A stretch of DNA of 64,000 bases, from the NCBI GenBank assembly GCA_021850095.1, contig JAJZRX010000005.1, positions 1 to 64,000 of the forward strand, written 5' to 3'. The stretch is from Deltaproteobacteria bacterium. Lineage in GTDB: Bacteria; Desulfobacterota; Desulfuromonadia; Geobacterales; Pseudopelobacteraceae. The translations under genes were made by a program, and so were the position numbers. A model generated the notes under the pieces. That model was not told the DNA's origin, did not search any database, and saw only the letters and a program-made list of their open reading frames with translations. Below, piece after piece: positions 34,107-43,728 of the stretch; the first letter of the stretch is position 1; each line of letters starts with the position of its first letter.

Positions 34107-34910
34107 TCAGAAAACCGTCACCGCGGCGTAGCCGACCACTTGGCTCTGGTCTCCCGTCACATCGCCGCTGTTGCCGTAAGCAACCAGTTCGGCGGTTACG
34201 GCCCCCAGTTCATGGGCCGCAGTCAGCATGACAGCAGAAGGCGCCACTCCGCACATAGTGATGTTGCGATTGCGGCAAACCTCCAGCAAACCTTTAGCAT
34301 CAAAGGCTAAAACCCTCTCCAGCGCCAATCCATCCTTATGGCGGGCCGTTTCAGCCGATTCATAGTGAGTCATGTCGGAACTGGCCACGATCAACACCTC
34401 GTCGCCGTATTCACGGAGTGCGGCAGCAATCCCCTGCCCGATTTCATGGAGGGCCGGAAAATCGCCATGACCAAGACAGATGGCCGCAAGCGAAACATCC
34501 GGCCGCAGGTACTGAAGGAAGGGGAGCTGAACTTCCAGGGAGTGTTCACGCTGATGGGCGCTACGGTCGGATTGCAGGTAGACGCCATGCTGCAGCAGCA
34601 AATCGTTCAGGCGGGAATCAATCGGCACCGCTCCCAGTGGCGTCAGCCACTCACCGTCCGGATACAGGGCTGCGGGAGCACCGGCACCGGTATGGTTGGG
34701 GCCGAGGATCAGGACCGTCTTTGGAATTTCAATGTGTGAATAGATCTGCCCGGCGATGGCGCCGGAGTAGACGTAGCCGGCATGGGGAGCGATGATGCCG
34801 CGCACAGGTTTTCGGGAAACATTTTTCGGAATCAGACTGTTCAGGCTTGAGCGAAGCTGCCGCTCGCTGCCCGGATAGAATTGCCCTGCCACAACCGGTT
34901 GTCGCTGCAT
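34107..34910 (-). CDS. amrB: AmmeMemoRadiSam system protein B (MEMO1 family)
   Basis: MEMO-like protein of 267 residues with the family motifs AGQFYPGS, IAPHAGYVYSGAIAG, LGPNHTGAG, EHSLEVQLPFLQY and SSDMTHYE. These carry the His/Asp/Cys-like residues of the non-haem-iron/ring-opening dioxygenase-related fold. In many prokaryotes amrB occurs with an AMMECR1 gene and a radical-SAM gene; neither partner is seen here. Its reaction is not established. Last gene of trpS-scpA-scpB-amrB, 24 bases after scpB. Confidence 0.88.
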   Translation of the reverse strand: MQRQPVVAGQFYPGSERQLRSSLNSLIPKNVSRKPVRGIIAPHAGYVYSGAIAGQIYSHIEIPKTVLILGPNHTGAGAPAALYPDGEWLTPLGAVPIDSRLNDLLLQHGVYLQSDRSAHQREHSLEVQLPFLQYLRPDVSLAAICLGHGDFPALHEIGQGIAAALREYGDEVLIVASSDMTHYESAETARHKDGLALERVLAFDAKGLLEVCRNRNITMCGVAPSAVMLTAAHELGAVTAELVAYGNSGDVTGDQSQVVGYAAVTVF

Positions 34911-34934
34911 GGTATACCCCCTTGGTCTGAAGTA

Positions 34935-35540
34935 TCACTCAAACGGCAAATCACTCTCCACCGGGATCAGCAGTTCCTGTCCCAGCGGCAATTCGTCCTG
35001 GCGCTCATACTGCGGCGCTTCGTCCAGGGCCTGGATTTCTTTAAGTGTTGGCAGACTCTTTAAATCCTTGAGCCCGAATATTTCAAGAAATTCCTTTGTG
35101 GTGCCATAGATCAAAGGCCGGCCGGGAATATCCTTTTTGCCCAGAATTCTGACCAGCCGTTTTTCAAGCAGCGATTTGAGCACACCGCCGCAGTCAACGC
35201 CGCGCAGATGCTCAATCTCGGCCCGGGTGATCGGCTGGCGGTAGGCGATGATCGCCAGGGTTTCCAGGGAGGATTGGGAAAATTTAGACGATTTGGCCTT
35301 GATCTGACGAGTGACAAACGGCTGGAACACCGGACGGGTCCGAAATTGCCAGCCGCCGGCCACGGCCGCCAATTCGAAACCCCCGTTCCGTAATTGGTGG
35401 TATTCCTCCAGCTCCGCCAGCGCCGATCGGATCTCTTCACGGCTGTACTCGGTCAGCAGGTCACAGATCCGATCGGTGGACAGGGCGGATTCAGCTGTGA
35501 AAACAAGGCTTTCTATGATGGCCGATAATTCAGAGAGCAT
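34935..35540 (-). CDS. scpB: Segregation and condensation protein B
   Basis: Winged-helix partner of ScpA in the SMC condensin complex. The 201-residue product begins MLSELSAIIESLVFTAE and has LETLAIIAYRQPITRAEIEHLRG, the ScpB signature. The ATG at 35540 lies just after the scpA stop and has GGAAG upstream. The longer frame to 35639 would lie inside scpA and is rejected. Confidence 0.94.
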   Translation of the reverse strand: MLSELSAIIESLVFTAESALSTDRICDLLTEYSREEIRSALAELEEYHQLRNGGFELAAVAGGWQFRTRPVFQPFVTRQIKAKSSKFSQSSLETLAIIAYRQPITRAEIEHLRGVDCGGVLKSLLEKRLVRILGKKDIPGRPLIYGTTKEFLEIFGLKDLKSLPTLKEIQALDEAPQYERQDELPLGQELLIPVESDLPFE

Positions 35541-35545
35541 GGTGA

Positions 35546-36349
35546 TTACACTTCCGCAAGATTTGGCGCCACGGCGGGAACAAACCAGATCGATCCATGC
35601 TGCTCTCCTTGAAAAACGCGGATCAGTTTGAGACGGCAAAGCTCCAGTAGCGCCAGAAACGTGACAATAACCCGTTCACGGGTCAGTTCGTCAGAAACCA
35701 GATCATCGAACTGGATGGTTTCCTTTTCCTGAAGGAGCGCAAGAATCTCGTTGATACAGTCGGCAATGCTGAGCGAATCACCCGGGGCCACGTCGTGAAA
35801 CGTCTCGGCCGGGATGCGGGCCAATAGGAGTCGGAAGGCATCCACCAGCTCGAACAGACTCACTTCCAGCGGACCTTCCTCATTCTGGGCCGCAGCAAGA
35901 AACGGCTCGGTCACTGCCCGCGTGAAGACTTCGCGCCCCAGCAGCGCCCGGGCTCCGAACAACGTGCCAGCGTCCTTGTATTGCTGGTACTCCAGCAGAC
36001 GCCGCACCAGTTCGGCCCGGGGATCGGCTTCTTCGTCCTCGGCGTCTTCCGGATCATCCAGCGGCAGCAGCTGACGGGATTTGATATGCAAAAGCGTAGC
36101 GGCCATCACAAGAAACTCCCCGGCCACTTCCAGGTTCAGATCCTTCATCAGCTTGATATAATCCAGATACTGACGGGTGATCACCGCAATCGAGATATCG
36201 TAAATATCCAGCTCATTCTTTTTGATCAGGTGCAGCAGCAGATCCATCGGGCCATCGAATGTATCAAGATGAACGCTGTACTGCTCGTGCAAGCCATCCA
36301 GCAGGGGCACGTTTTCCCCGGCCTGATGAGATGATCCGCTGCGGCTCAT
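35546..36349 (-). CDS. scpA: Segregation and condensation protein A
   Basis: Kleisin subunit of the SMC-ScpAB complex that compacts and separates chromosomes. At 267 residues, it has the N-terminal motif FDGPMDLLLHLIKKNELDIYDI and a helical middle. The C-terminal winged helix includes VIVTFLALLELCRLKLI. It starts one base after the trpS stop and is followed by scpB after five bases. smc is not in this window. Confidence 0.95.
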   Translation of the reverse strand: MSRSGSSHQAGENVPLLDGLHEQYSVHLDTFDGPMDLLLHLIKKNELDIYDISIAVITRQYLDYIKLMKDLNLEVAGEFLVMAATLLHIKSRQLLPLDDPEDAEDEEADPRAELVRRLLEYQQYKDAGTLFGARALLGREVFTRAVTEPFLAAAQNEEGPLEVSLFELVDAFRLLLARIPAETFHDVAPGDSLSIADCINEILALLQEKETIQFDDLVSDELTRERVIVTFLALLELCRLKLIRVFQGEQHGSIWFVPAVAPNLAEV

Positions 36350-36350
36350 A

Positions 36351-37331
36351 TCAGAATTTCAGCGCAGTCCGCACTTCAGCCATAACGGAGTCGGATATCA
36401 GGGATGCCCGCTGGCTGCCGTCCCGCAGCAGCTCGTCAACAAAAGCGGGATTGACCGCCAGCTCTTCCCGCCGGGCGCGGCAGGGCGCCAGCTTCTCGTT
36501 CATACAGCCGGCCAGAATCCGTTTGCAATCGACACAGCCGATGGCCGCGTTGCGGCAGGCCGGGATGATTTCATCCAGCTTTTCCTGCGGAACGTAAATC
36601 CGATGCAGGTTGAAGGCCACGCAGACATCCGGATCGCCCGGATCGGCGCGCCGCACACGGGCCGGATCGGTCATCATCGACATGACTTTTTTGCTGGTTT
36701 CTTCGGCGTTGTCGGACAGATAGATCGAGTTGCCGTAGGATTTGCTCATCTTGCGGCCATCCAATCCGAGCAGCTTTGGGGTTTCGGTCAGCAGCGCTTC
36801 CGGCTCGGGAAAAACATTTCCGTAGAGATGATTGAAGCGCCGGGCGATTTCACGGGTAATTTCAAGGTGGGGCAGCTGGTCGTGCCCGACCGGAACCCGG
36901 GTGGCTTTGTAGAGAATGATATCGGCCGCCATCAGAACCGGGTAACCCAGAAAACCGAAGGTGGAGAGGTCGCGCTGTTCGATGTTGTCCAGCATCTCCT
37001 TGTAGGTCGGGTTGCGCTCAAGCCAGGATACCGGCGTTATCATCGACAGAATCAGGTTCAGCTCCGAATGATGGGGCACCAGACTCTGGCGGAAAACAAC
37101 GCTTTTGGCCGGATCCAGTCCGAAGGCGACCCAGTCCAGAACCATCTCGCGGGTACTTTCGGCGATCCCGGATGTGTCGGCATATTCGGTGGTCAAGGAA
37201 TGCCAGTCGGCGACAAAAAAGAAACAATCGAAGGAGTCCTGCATTTTGATCCAGTTTTCCAGAACCCCGTGATAATGACCGATATGCAGCCTGCCGCTCG
37301 GCCTCATGCCGCTGACAATGCGTTGTTTCAT
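36351..37331 (-). CDS. trpS: Tryptophanyl-tRNA synthetase
   Basis: Class Ic synthetase that charges tRNA-Trp. The 326-residue enzyme has the HIGH motif at residues 16-19 (GRLHIGHYHG) and the KMSKS loop (KMSKSYGNSI). The start at 37331 is chosen because AAAGGAG lies upstream and it gives the family N-terminus MKQRIVSGMRPSGRLH. The extended frame to 37379 has neither. First gene of trpS-scpA-scpB-amrB, an order common in Geobacter relatives. Confidence 0.96.
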   Translation of the reverse strand: MKQRIVSGMRPSGRLHIGHYHGVLENWIKMQDSFDCFFFVADWHSLTTEYADTSGIAESTREMVLDWVAFGLDPAKSVVFRQSLVPHHSELNLILSMITPVSWLERNPTYKEMLDNIEQRDLSTFGFLGYPVLMAADIILYKATRVPVGHDQLPHLEITREIARRFNHLYGNVFPEPEALLTETPKLLGLDGRKMSKSYGNSIYLSDNAEETSKKVMSMMTDPARVRRADPGDPDVCVAFNLHRIYVPQEKLDEIIPACRNAAIGCVDCKRILAGCMNEKLAPCRARREELAVNPAFVDELLRDGSQRASLISDSVMAEVRTALKF

Positions 37332-37390
37332 GGTTAAGCGCTCCTTTTGCTCGTTGATCTTCAAAAAACGATACTTCATTAAACGTGAGG

Positions 37391-37418
37391 TTGCCTTTCA
37401 CAGCGTTTCTGCTATTGT
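37391..37418 (+). promoter_or_regulatory. Possible extended -10 promoter of dut
   Basis: TTGCCT (37391-37396), a 16-base spacer ending in TGC, and TATTGT (37413-37418). The GAGG ribosome site and ATG of dut follow within 40 bases. Confidence 0.4.
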
Positions 37419-37458
37419 TGCGAGCCAATATATACCATAAGCGAACGAGGAAATTTAC

Positions 37459-37923
37459 ATGAACAAGCCTAAAATTGAAACCAAAATCATAAATCCGCTG
37501 GTCGGCGCAAACATACCGCTTCCCGGGTATGCCACCCCCGGTTCGGCGGCATTGGATCTGCGCGCCTGTTTGAGTCAGGCCATCACGGTTCAGCCAGGGG
37601 AAACGGTTCTGATACCCAGCGGTATTGCCATCAGCATTCACGACCCCGGTCTGGTGGCCTTACTGGTGCCCCGCTCCGGTCTCGGCATCAAGCATGGCAT
37701 CGTGCTGGCCAACACAATCGGCGTGATTGATTCGGATTATCAGGGAGAGATCGGCATCGGCATTGTCAATCGCGGCGCCCTGGCCTATACGATTGAACCG
37801 GGCGAGCGCATCTGCCAGATTATGTTCGTGCCGGTAACACAGGTCGCACTGGAGATCGTCTCAGAATTCAGTCGGGAAACAGAACGTGGGGCGGGCGGTT
37901 TCGGGTCCACCGGAAGCAAGTGA
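37459..37923 (+). CDS. dut: dUTP diphosphatase (dUTPase)
   Basis: Hydrolyses dUTP to dUMP, keeping uracil out of DNA and feeding dTMP synthesis. All five trimeric-dUTPase motifs are visible in 154 residues: SAALDLRA, PRSGLGIKHG, GVIDSDYQGEIGI, PGERICQIMF and the C-terminal RGAGGFGSTG. GAGG precedes the ATG. It is a single gene, ending in front of a long hairpin and convergent with glyA. Confidence 0.96.
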   Translation: MNKPKIETKIINPLVGANIPLPGYATPGSAALDLRACLSQAITVQPGETVLIPSGIAISIHDPGLVALLVPRSGLGIKHGIVLANTIGVIDSDYQGEIGIGIVNRGALAYTIEPGERICQIMFVPVTQVALEIVSEFSRETERGAGGFGSTGSK

Positions 37924-37938
37924 TTGTGCCAACATAGA

Positions 37939-37982
37939 ACATGACGAGGCCCGCCGATTAATTTCGGCGGGCCTCGTCATGT
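37939..37982. terminator. Long hairpin between convergent dut and glyA
   Basis: A perfect 19-bp inverted repeat (ACATGACGAGGCCCGCCGA and its complement) around TTAATT. It is very stable, but neither strand has a T run after it, so it is not a classical terminator. Its place between two convergent genes still suggests a role in stopping transcription or blocking exonucleases. Confidence 0.6.
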
Positions 37983-37997
37983 CCGGAAACTTCGCTG

Positions 37998-39245
37998 TCA
38001 GGCGAGCCGGTTAGCGTACAACGGGAAACGTTTCATCAACTGGTTGACCCGGGTCTTGATGGCAGCTAGTTGCTGATCATTGCCGATATTGGCCACAGCT
38101 TCGGCGATAAAGCCGGCCACCAGTTCCATCTCGGCTTCCTTCAGGCCGTGCGAGGTGCAGGCCGGGGTGCCGACGCGGATACCGGAAGTCACGAACGGAG
38201 AACGGGTTTCAAACGGCACCGTGTTTTTGTTAACGGTAATGCCGGCCTTGTCCAGCGCTTCTTCAGCGGCCTTGCCGGTAATATCGCTGCCGGAGAAATT
38301 GATCAGCATCAGGTGGTTGTCAGTGCCGCCGCTGGTCAGCTTGAAGCCGCGCTTTGTCAGGCCCGCCGCCAGCGCCTTGGCATTATTGACGATCTGCTGC
38401 TGGTAGACCTTGAACTCCGGCTGCAGGGCTTCCTTGAAGGCCACCGCCTTGGCGGCGATAACGTGCATCAGCGGCCCGCCCTGAATACCCGGGAAAATCT
38501 GCGAATTGAGGGTTTTGGCAAACTCTTCGCGACAGAGGATCATGCCGCCCCGTGGTCCGCGCAGGGTCTTGTGGGTGGTGGTGGTCACGAATTCGGCATA
38601 GGGAATCGGGCTGGGGTGCACGCCAGCGGCCACCAGGCCGGCAAAATGGGCCATATCGACCATCACCACCGCACCGACCTTGTCGGCGATGGCACGGAAG
38701 GCCGGGAAGTCAATGATGCGGGGATAGGCGCTGGCGCCAACCACAATCATCCTGGGTTTGTTTTCAATTGCCAGCCGCTCCACTTCGGCGTAGTCGATGG
38801 TTTCGGTTTCGGGGGAGACACCGTAGGGAACGATGTTGAACAGTTTGCCGGAGAAGTTGACCGGACTGCCGTGGGTGAGATGCCCGCCATGGGACAGGTT
38901 CATGCCCAGGATCGTGTCGCCCGGTTTGCAGGCGGCAAAATAAACCGCCATGTTGGCCTGTGAACCGGAATGGGGCTGGACGTTGGCATGCTCGGCCCCG
39001 AACAGCTCCTTGGCGCGGTCAATAGCCAACTGCTCAACGATGTCGACGTGCTCACAGCCGCCGTAGTAGCGTTTGCCCGGATAGCCTTCGGCGTATTTAT
39101 TGGTCATAATCGAACCTTGCGCTTCCATGACCGCTTCGGATACAAAATTTTCAGAGGCGATCAGCTCCAGGTTGTATTCCTGACGCTCGGTTTCATGGCG
39201 GATAGCTTCGGCTACCTGAGGATCAAAGCTGGTGAGAATCGACAT
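37998..39245 (-). CDS. glyA: Serine hydroxymethyltransferase
   Basis: PLP enzyme that interconverts serine and glycine with tetrahydrofolate, the main source of one-carbon units. The 415-residue protein has the PLP-binding lysine in [13 protein letters not shown] and family blocks such as [27 protein letters not shown] precedes the ATG. It lies 105 bases downstream of rpiB and may share the fab-rpiB transcript or have its own promoter. Last gene of the block. Confidence 0.97.
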   Translation of the reverse strand: MSILTSFDPQVAEAIRHETERQEYNLELIASENFVSEAVMEAQGSIMTNKYAEGYPGKRYYGGCEHVDIVEQLAIDRAKELFGAEHANVQPHSGSQANMAVYFAACKPGDTILGMNLSHGGHLTHGSPVNFSGKLFNIVPYGVSPETETIDYAEVERLAIENKPRMIVVGASAYPRIIDFPAFRAIADKVGAVVMVDMAHFAGLVAAGVHPSPIPYAEFVTTTTHKTLRGPRGGMILCREEFAKTLNSQIFPGIQGGPLMHVIAAKAVAFKEALQPEFKVYQQQIVNNAKALAAGLTKRGFKLTSGGTDNHLMLINFSGSDITGKAAEEALDKAGITVNKNTVPFETRSPFVTSGIRVGTPACTSHGLKEAEMELVAGFIAEAVANIGNDQQLAAIKTRVNQLMKRFPLYANRLA

Positions 39246-39350
39246 GGTGCTGCTCCTTTTATATGCATAAGATTATTGGGATTGCTAAACAAGAAACGGG
39301 ACGCATGCCGCAGCAGGTCCCGCTCTTCCGTGAGTCGTATTGCGGCCGGT

Positions 39351-39806
39351 TCAGTTATTGTACTTCTGTTCCAGGGCCGTGATCTTATCCAGGCGGCCCT
39401 GGTGCCGCCCCCCTTCAAAAGAGGCGTCCAGCCAGGCGCCAACCAGATCACAGGCTTTTTGCTCGTCCAGCACCCGGCCACCAAGAACCAGTATATTGGC
39501 GTTATTGTGCTCTTTGGCCATGCGGGCCATAAAGACATCGGTAACCAGAGCAGCCCGGATTCCGGGGATTTTATTGGCCGCAATCGACATACCGATACCG
39601 GTACCGCAGATCAGGATGCCCAGCTCGGCCTGGCCGGCAATCACAGCTTCAGCGACCTTCTGACCAAAATCAGGGTAATCGACTGATGAGTCATCATTGG
39701 TGCCGGCGTCAGTCACCTGTATTCCCCGACGGGAAAGGTAACTGTTAAGGGCCGATTTGAGATTCAATCCTCCGTGGTCACTTCCGATAATGATCATCCC
39801 GTTCAC
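39351..39806 (-). CDS. rpiB: Ribose 5-phosphate isomerase B
   Basis: Interconverts ribulose 5-phosphate and ribose 5-phosphate. The RpiB/LacAB fold of 151 residues shows IIIGSDHGGLNLK at the start and the catalytic Cys67 in ICGTGIGMSIAANK. It begins three bases after fabF. An in-frame ATG three codons further in is an equally good start. The fabF-acpP cluster followed by rpiB and glyA is a recurrent order in this group. Confidence 0.95.
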   Translation of the reverse strand: MNGMIIIGSDHGGLNLKSALNSYLSRRGIQVTDAGTNDDSSVDYPDFGQKVAEAVIAGQAELGILICGTGIGMSIAANKIPGIRAALVTDVFMARMAKEHNNANILVLGGRVLDEQKACDLVGAWLDASFEGGRHQGRLDKITALEQKYNN

Positions 39807-39809
39807 CGC

Positions 39810-41045
39810 CTAGATTTTCTTGAACAGCAGCGTGGCATTGGTGCCTCCGAAACCGAGCGAGTTGCTCATGGCATACTCGATTTTTGCGTCACGGGCCGTG
39901 TTGGGAACATAATCCAGATCGCATTCGGGATCGGGAGTCTCGTAGTTGATGGTAGGAGGTACGACGCTCTTCTCCATCGCCAGACAGGTAAAGACCGCTT
40001 CAACGCCCCCTGCGGCACCCAGAAGATGGCCGGTCATGGACTTGGTCGAGGAAATCATCAGCTTGCCGGCATGATCACCGAATACGGATTTGATCGCCAG
40101 AGACTCGTTCAGGTCGTTGAAGGGGGTCGAAGTACCATGCGCATTAATGTAGGTCACCTGTTCCGGGGAAACGCCGGCATTTTTGAGAGCCATCTTCATG
40201 CAGCGCGCCGCCCCCTCGCCACCGGCCGCCGGGGCAGTCATGTGGTAGGCGTCGCCGGTCAGGCCGTAGCCGACAACCTCGGCATAGATTTTGGCGCCGC
40301 GCTTTTTGGCCGCTTCATATTCTTCCATGATGACGACGCCGGCGCCCTCCGCCAGAACGAAACCGTCACGATCCTTGTCAAAGGGTCGCGAGGCTTTTTG
40401 CGGAGAATCGTTATGACTGTCGGACAGTGCTTTCATGGCGGCAAAACCGCCGATTCCCAGGGGAGTGACGGTTGATTCGGTGCCGCCGGCGATCATGGCG
40501 TCCGCGTCACCGCGGGCAATCATATGAAAAGCATCGCCAATGGAATGGGTACCGGTGGCACACGCCGAAACAGAAGAAAGATTGGGACCTTTGGCGCCGT
40601 AACGGATCGATATGTGACCGGGAGCCAGGTTAATAATCAGCATCGGAATGAAGAAGGGAGAAATCTTTTTGGGGCCGCCTTCGTTCAGGAGCGTATGGTA
40701 ACGTTCGATTGACGGCAGTCCGCCAAGCCCGGCGCCAACCAGCACCCCTACCCGTTCGGCGTTCTCATCATTGATGACCAGTCCGGAGTCTTCCATGGCA
40801 TAGTGAGCCGCCGCCAGAGCATACTGAATAAAAAGATCCATCTTCTTGATCTCTTTTTTATCAATATACGTTTCGGCATTGAAATCAGCGACTTCACCGG
40901 CAATCTTGACCGGCATGTCGCTGGTGTCAAAACGAGTAATCAGACCGATACCGGATTTTCCGGAAACCAGCGCATTCCAGTTACTGACATTACCGCATCC
41001 GAGCGGCGAAACCGCCCCGACGCCCGTAATAACAACTCTTCTCAT
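39810..41045 (-). CDS. fabF: 3-oxoacyl-ACP synthase II (FabF)
   Basis: Condensing enzyme that elongates acyl-ACP with malonyl-ACP. The 411-residue thiolase-fold protein has the catalytic Cys in [12 protein letters not shown] and the two His in [11 protein letters not shown] and [23 protein letters not shown] lies near the C-terminus. It starts about 90 bases after acpP and ends three bases before rpiB. Confidence 0.97.
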   Translation of the reverse strand: MRRVVITGVGAVSPLGCGNVSNWNALVSGKSGIGLITRFDTSDMPVKIAGEVADFNAETYIDKKEIKKMDLFIQYALAAAHYAMEDSGLVINDENAERVGVLVGAGLGGLPSIERYHTLLNEGGPKKISPFFIPMLIINLAPGHISIRYGAKGPNLSSVSACATGTHSIGDAFHMIARGDADAMIAGGTESTVTPLGIGGFAAMKALSDSHNDSPQKASRPFDKDRDGFVLAEGAGVVIMEEYEAAKKRGAKIYAEVVGYGLTGDAYHMTAPAAGGEGAARCMKMALKNAGVSPEQVTYINAHGTSTPFNDLNESLAIKSVFGDHAGKLMISSTKSMTGHLLGAAGGVEAVFTCLAMEKSVVPPTINYETPDPECDLDYVPNTARDAKIEYAMSNSLGFGGTNATLLFKKI

Positions 41046-41134
41046 GTTTGGCTACTCCGTATAGGATAAACTGAATCGACGATTACAAAGTTGGAAGGGC
41101 GTGAGAGGGGCAACCCCTCTCACAGAAATCGCTA

Positions 41135-41368
41135 TCAGCTGTGCTCGGTGATGTACTCGATGGCGTCGTTGACGGTCTGGATCTTTTCGGCGTCTTCGTC
41201 AGGGATTTCAAGGTCGAACTCCTCTTCAAGAGCCATAACCAGTTCAACCGTATCCAGAGAATCGGCACCCAGGTCATCCATGAAAGAAGCTTCGGTAACT
41301 ACCAGTGATTCTTCAACTCCCAACTGTTCAGCAACAATCTCTTTAACCCGTTTTGCAATATCAGACAT
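41135..41368 (-). CDS. acpP: Acyl carrier protein
   Basis: Carries growing acyl chains on a 4'-phosphopantetheine arm attached to Ser37 ([13 protein letters not shown]). It has 77 residues and is strongly acidic ([14 protein letters not shown]), as the family requires. AGGTG before the ATG is a good ribosome site. An own promoter is predicted just upstream, which would fit the high demand for ACP. Confidence 0.97.
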   Translation of the reverse strand: MSDIAKRVKEIVAEQLGVEESLVVTEASFMDDLGADSLDTVELVMALEEEFDLEIPDEDAEKIQTVNDAIEYITEHS

Positions 41369-41426
41369 CTTTCACCTCCATGTGATTTTAAACCTTTTCA
41401 GGTTTCGTGTGTAAAACTCGTGTTGG

Positions 41427-41455
41427 TAATTAAGCATGAAATCTTCAAAAGTCAA
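41427..41455 (-). promoter_or_regulatory. Sigma-70-type internal promoter of acpP
   Basis: On the minus strand TTGACT (41455-41450) and TAATTA (41432-41427) are 17 bases apart, inside the 165-base gap between fabG and acpP. The predicted leader is about 50 bases. Confidence 0.45.
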
Positions 41456-41533
41456 TTGATATTTTTGAAACCGCGCCAAGATCGCGGCCGAAGTCAGGTC
41501 AGAATCATGCCCTGACCGTACCCCTGAATCAGA

Positions 41534-42271
41534 TTACATATACATGCCGCCATTGACCGCCAGAACGTGCCCGGTGATATATCCGGATGCCTCGGACGCC
41601 AGAAAAACGACCGCATTGGCAATGTCATCGGCAGAGCCCAGTTTGTCCATCGGAATCTGGGCGGTCAGTTCAGCGCGGACCTTGTCGGAAAGAGCATCGG
41701 TCATGGCTGTTGCGATAAAGCCGGGGGCAACGGCATTGACGGTAATGCTGCGTTTCGCCATCTCGCGGGCATTGGACTTGGTCAGTCCGATCAGTCCGGC
41801 CTTGCTGGCGCAATAGTTGGCCTGGCCGGCATTTCCCATCTGGCCGACAATCGAGGCGATATTGATGATGCGGCCATAACGCTGTTTGCTCATGACCTTG
41901 AAGGCCGCCCGCGTGCAGAGGAAAGCGCCTTTCAGGTTTACATTCAGGACAGCGTCCCAGTCATCGTCCTTCATGCGCATCAGCAGGCCGTCGCGGGTGA
42001 TGCCGGCGTTGTTGACCAGAATGTCGACCCGGCCGAATGCTTCGCTGGCAGCATCGATCATCCGTTCGGCATCGGCCGTCACTGTCACGTTGCCGACCAC
42101 CGCCAGCGCCCTGGCGCCGGCTGCCTGCAATTCTGCCACAACGGCATCGGTCGAAGCCTGATCCATATCTACGGCAACTATTGTGGCTCCCTGGGCGGCC
42201 AGGGCCAGTGCGATGCTCCTGCCGATCCCGCGCGATGCGCCGGTGACAACGGCAACCTTTCCTTTAGGCAT
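41534..42271 (-). CDS. fabG: 3-oxoacyl-ACP reductase FabG
   Basis: NADPH-dependent reductase of the elongation cycle. The 245-residue short-chain dehydrogenase has the cofactor motif GASRGIGRS, NNAGITRDGLLMRM and the catalytic YxxxK (NYCASKAG) with Ser in IASIVGQMG. It lies 25 bases after fabZ and ends 165 bases before acpP. Confidence 0.96.
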   Translation of the reverse strand: MPKGKVAVVTGASRGIGRSIALALAAQGATIVAVDMDQASTDAVVAELQAAGARALAVVGNVTVTADAERMIDAASEAFGRVDILVNNAGITRDGLLMRMKDDDWDAVLNVNLKGAFLCTRAAFKVMSKQRYGRIINIASIVGQMGNAGQANYCASKAGLIGLTKSNAREMAKRSITVNAVAPGFIATAMTDALSDKVRAELTAQIPMDKLGSADDIANAVVFLASEASGYITGHVLAVNGGMYM

Positions 42272-42296
42272 GGGTTTCTCCTTTTAATTTTAGTAG

Positions 42297-42737
42297 TTAA
42301 TGACTCTTGTCCGCAAAGGTGGCTTTCAGTTCGGCCTCGGTAACCAGCTTGCCGTCAACAAAGGCTTTGGCAGTGAACATCCAGATTCCGCGCTTGCAGG
42401 CGGTGACGTCAAGTTCAAAACGGAGCTGATCGCCCGGAACAACCGGTTTGCGAAAACGGGCATTATCAATGCCGGTAAAATATACGACTTTGGAAGCGGC
42501 ATCGGTGTCGGATGAGATGTAGGCCAGAATGGCGGCCACCTGTGCCATGGCTTCGATGATCAGAACACCCGGCATGACCGGATGACCGGGAAAATGCCCG
42601 GGGAAAAACGGTTCATTGATGCTGACATTCTTTGTGCCGACTATGCGCTGGCCCGGTTCCATCTCGATGATCCTGTCAACCAGCAGAAACGGGTAACGGT
42701 GCGGCAGAACCTTCATTATTTCATTAACGTCGAGCAT
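42297..42737 (-). CDS. fabZ: 3-hydroxyacyl-ACP dehydratase FabZ
   Basis: Removes water from 3-hydroxyacyl-ACP. It is a hot-dog fold protein of 146 residues with the catalytic His48 (FFPGHFPGHPVMPG) and Glu62 (LIIEAMAQ). It sits between fabD and fabG. In many Proteobacteria fabZ is instead found beside lpxA/lpxD, so here all enzymes of one elongation cycle except enoyl reductase are together. Confidence 0.95.
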   Translation of the reverse strand: MLDVNEIMKVLPHRYPFLLVDRIIEMEPGQRIVGTKNVSINEPFFPGHFPGHPVMPGVLIIEAMAQVAAILAYISSDTDAASKVVYFTGIDNARFRKPVVPGDQLRFELDVTACKRGIWMFTAKAFVDGKLVTEAELKATFADKSH

Positions 42738-42765
42738 GATAATCCCTCCCGGTTTGATAATAATT

Positions 42766-43692
42766 TCAGGCAGCCAGCAGTTTCAAGGTGGCAAGGTCTT
42801 CCAGGTTGGCGGTCGCAACGTCCTTGCTGATACGCTTGACCAGCCCTGACAGAACTTTGCCGGGCCCTATTTCAACAAATCGTGTGCACCCCAGATCTGC
42901 CATTGCGGTAACAGACTGTTCCCATAGTACCGGTGCACACACCTGGGTTACGAGGAGCGGCTTGACCCGTTCCCGCTCCTGGTTGGGAGCCGCATCGGCA
43001 TTGGCCACCACCGGCAACAGCATGTCGTTGATTGAAACAGCATCCAGCACAACAGCCAAACGATCGGCGGCCGGCTTCATCAGGGCGCAATGGAAGGGGG
43101 CGCTGACCGGAAGCAGCATCGCCTTCCTGAAGCCGCGCCCCTTGGCGATTTCGATAGCGCGCGCAACCGCCGCCGTTGATCCGGCAATCACTATCTGGCC
43201 GGGCGAGTTGAAGTTTGCCGGTGCGACAACGTCGCCCTCGGATGCTTCACGGCACACATCCTCCAGCACATCCTTTTCAATACTGAGCATGGCTGCCATG
43301 CTGCCGCTGCCGACCGGAACCGCTTCCTGCATGAATGTTCCGCGGGCGCGAACTGTTTTGACCGCGTCAGCGAAAGCGAGTGCCCCGGAACAGACCAGTG
43401 CCGAGTACTCCCCCAGCGAATGGCCGGCCAGGTAATCAGCTTTGAGGCCGGTTTCCTGCTCCGCAACCCGCAACACGGCGATACTGGCGGTCAGGATGGC
43501 GGGCTGAGTATTGGCAGTCAGACGCAGCTCCTCGTCACTGCCGCCGAAGCAGATCGAAGACAACTTGAAACCCAGAGCATCGTCAGCTTCCTCAAAAACC
43601 TGACGGGCAACCGGAAAGTTTTCGGACAACTCCTTACCCATTCCGGAATATTGTGAACCTTGACCGGGAAATATATAAGCTGTTTTAGACAT
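42766..43692 (-). CDS. fabD: Malonyl-CoA:ACP transacylase FabD
   Basis: Loads malonyl groups on ACP. The 308-residue protein starts KTAYIFPGQGSQYSGMG and has the nucleophile in GHSLGEYSAL, with the catalytic His in SAPFHCALM. It is 36 bases downstream of fabH and 28 upstream of fabZ. Confidence 0.97.
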   Translation of the reverse strand: MSKTAYIFPGQGSQYSGMGKELSENFPVARQVFEEADDALGFKLSSICFGGSDEELRLTANTQPAILTASIAVLRVAEQETGLKADYLAGHSLGEYSALVCSGALAFADAVKTVRARGTFMQEAVPVGSGSMAAMLSIEKDVLEDVCREASEGDVVAPANFNSPGQIVIAGSTAAVARAIEIAKGRGFRKAMLLPVSAPFHCALMKPAADRLAVVLDAVSINDMLLPVVANADAAPNQERERVKPLLVTQVCAPVLWEQSVTAMADLGCTRFVEIGPGKVLSGLVKRISKDVATANLEDLATLKLLAA

Positions 43693-43728
43693 ATAGGTGA
43701 CCTTTCATCAAGCAGTGACTTAATTAAA

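Noticed and set aside
39297-39322. CGGGAC/GTCCCG stem between rpiB and glyA as terminator
   Set aside because: The loop is 14 bases, the stem only six pairs, and no T run follows on the minus strand.
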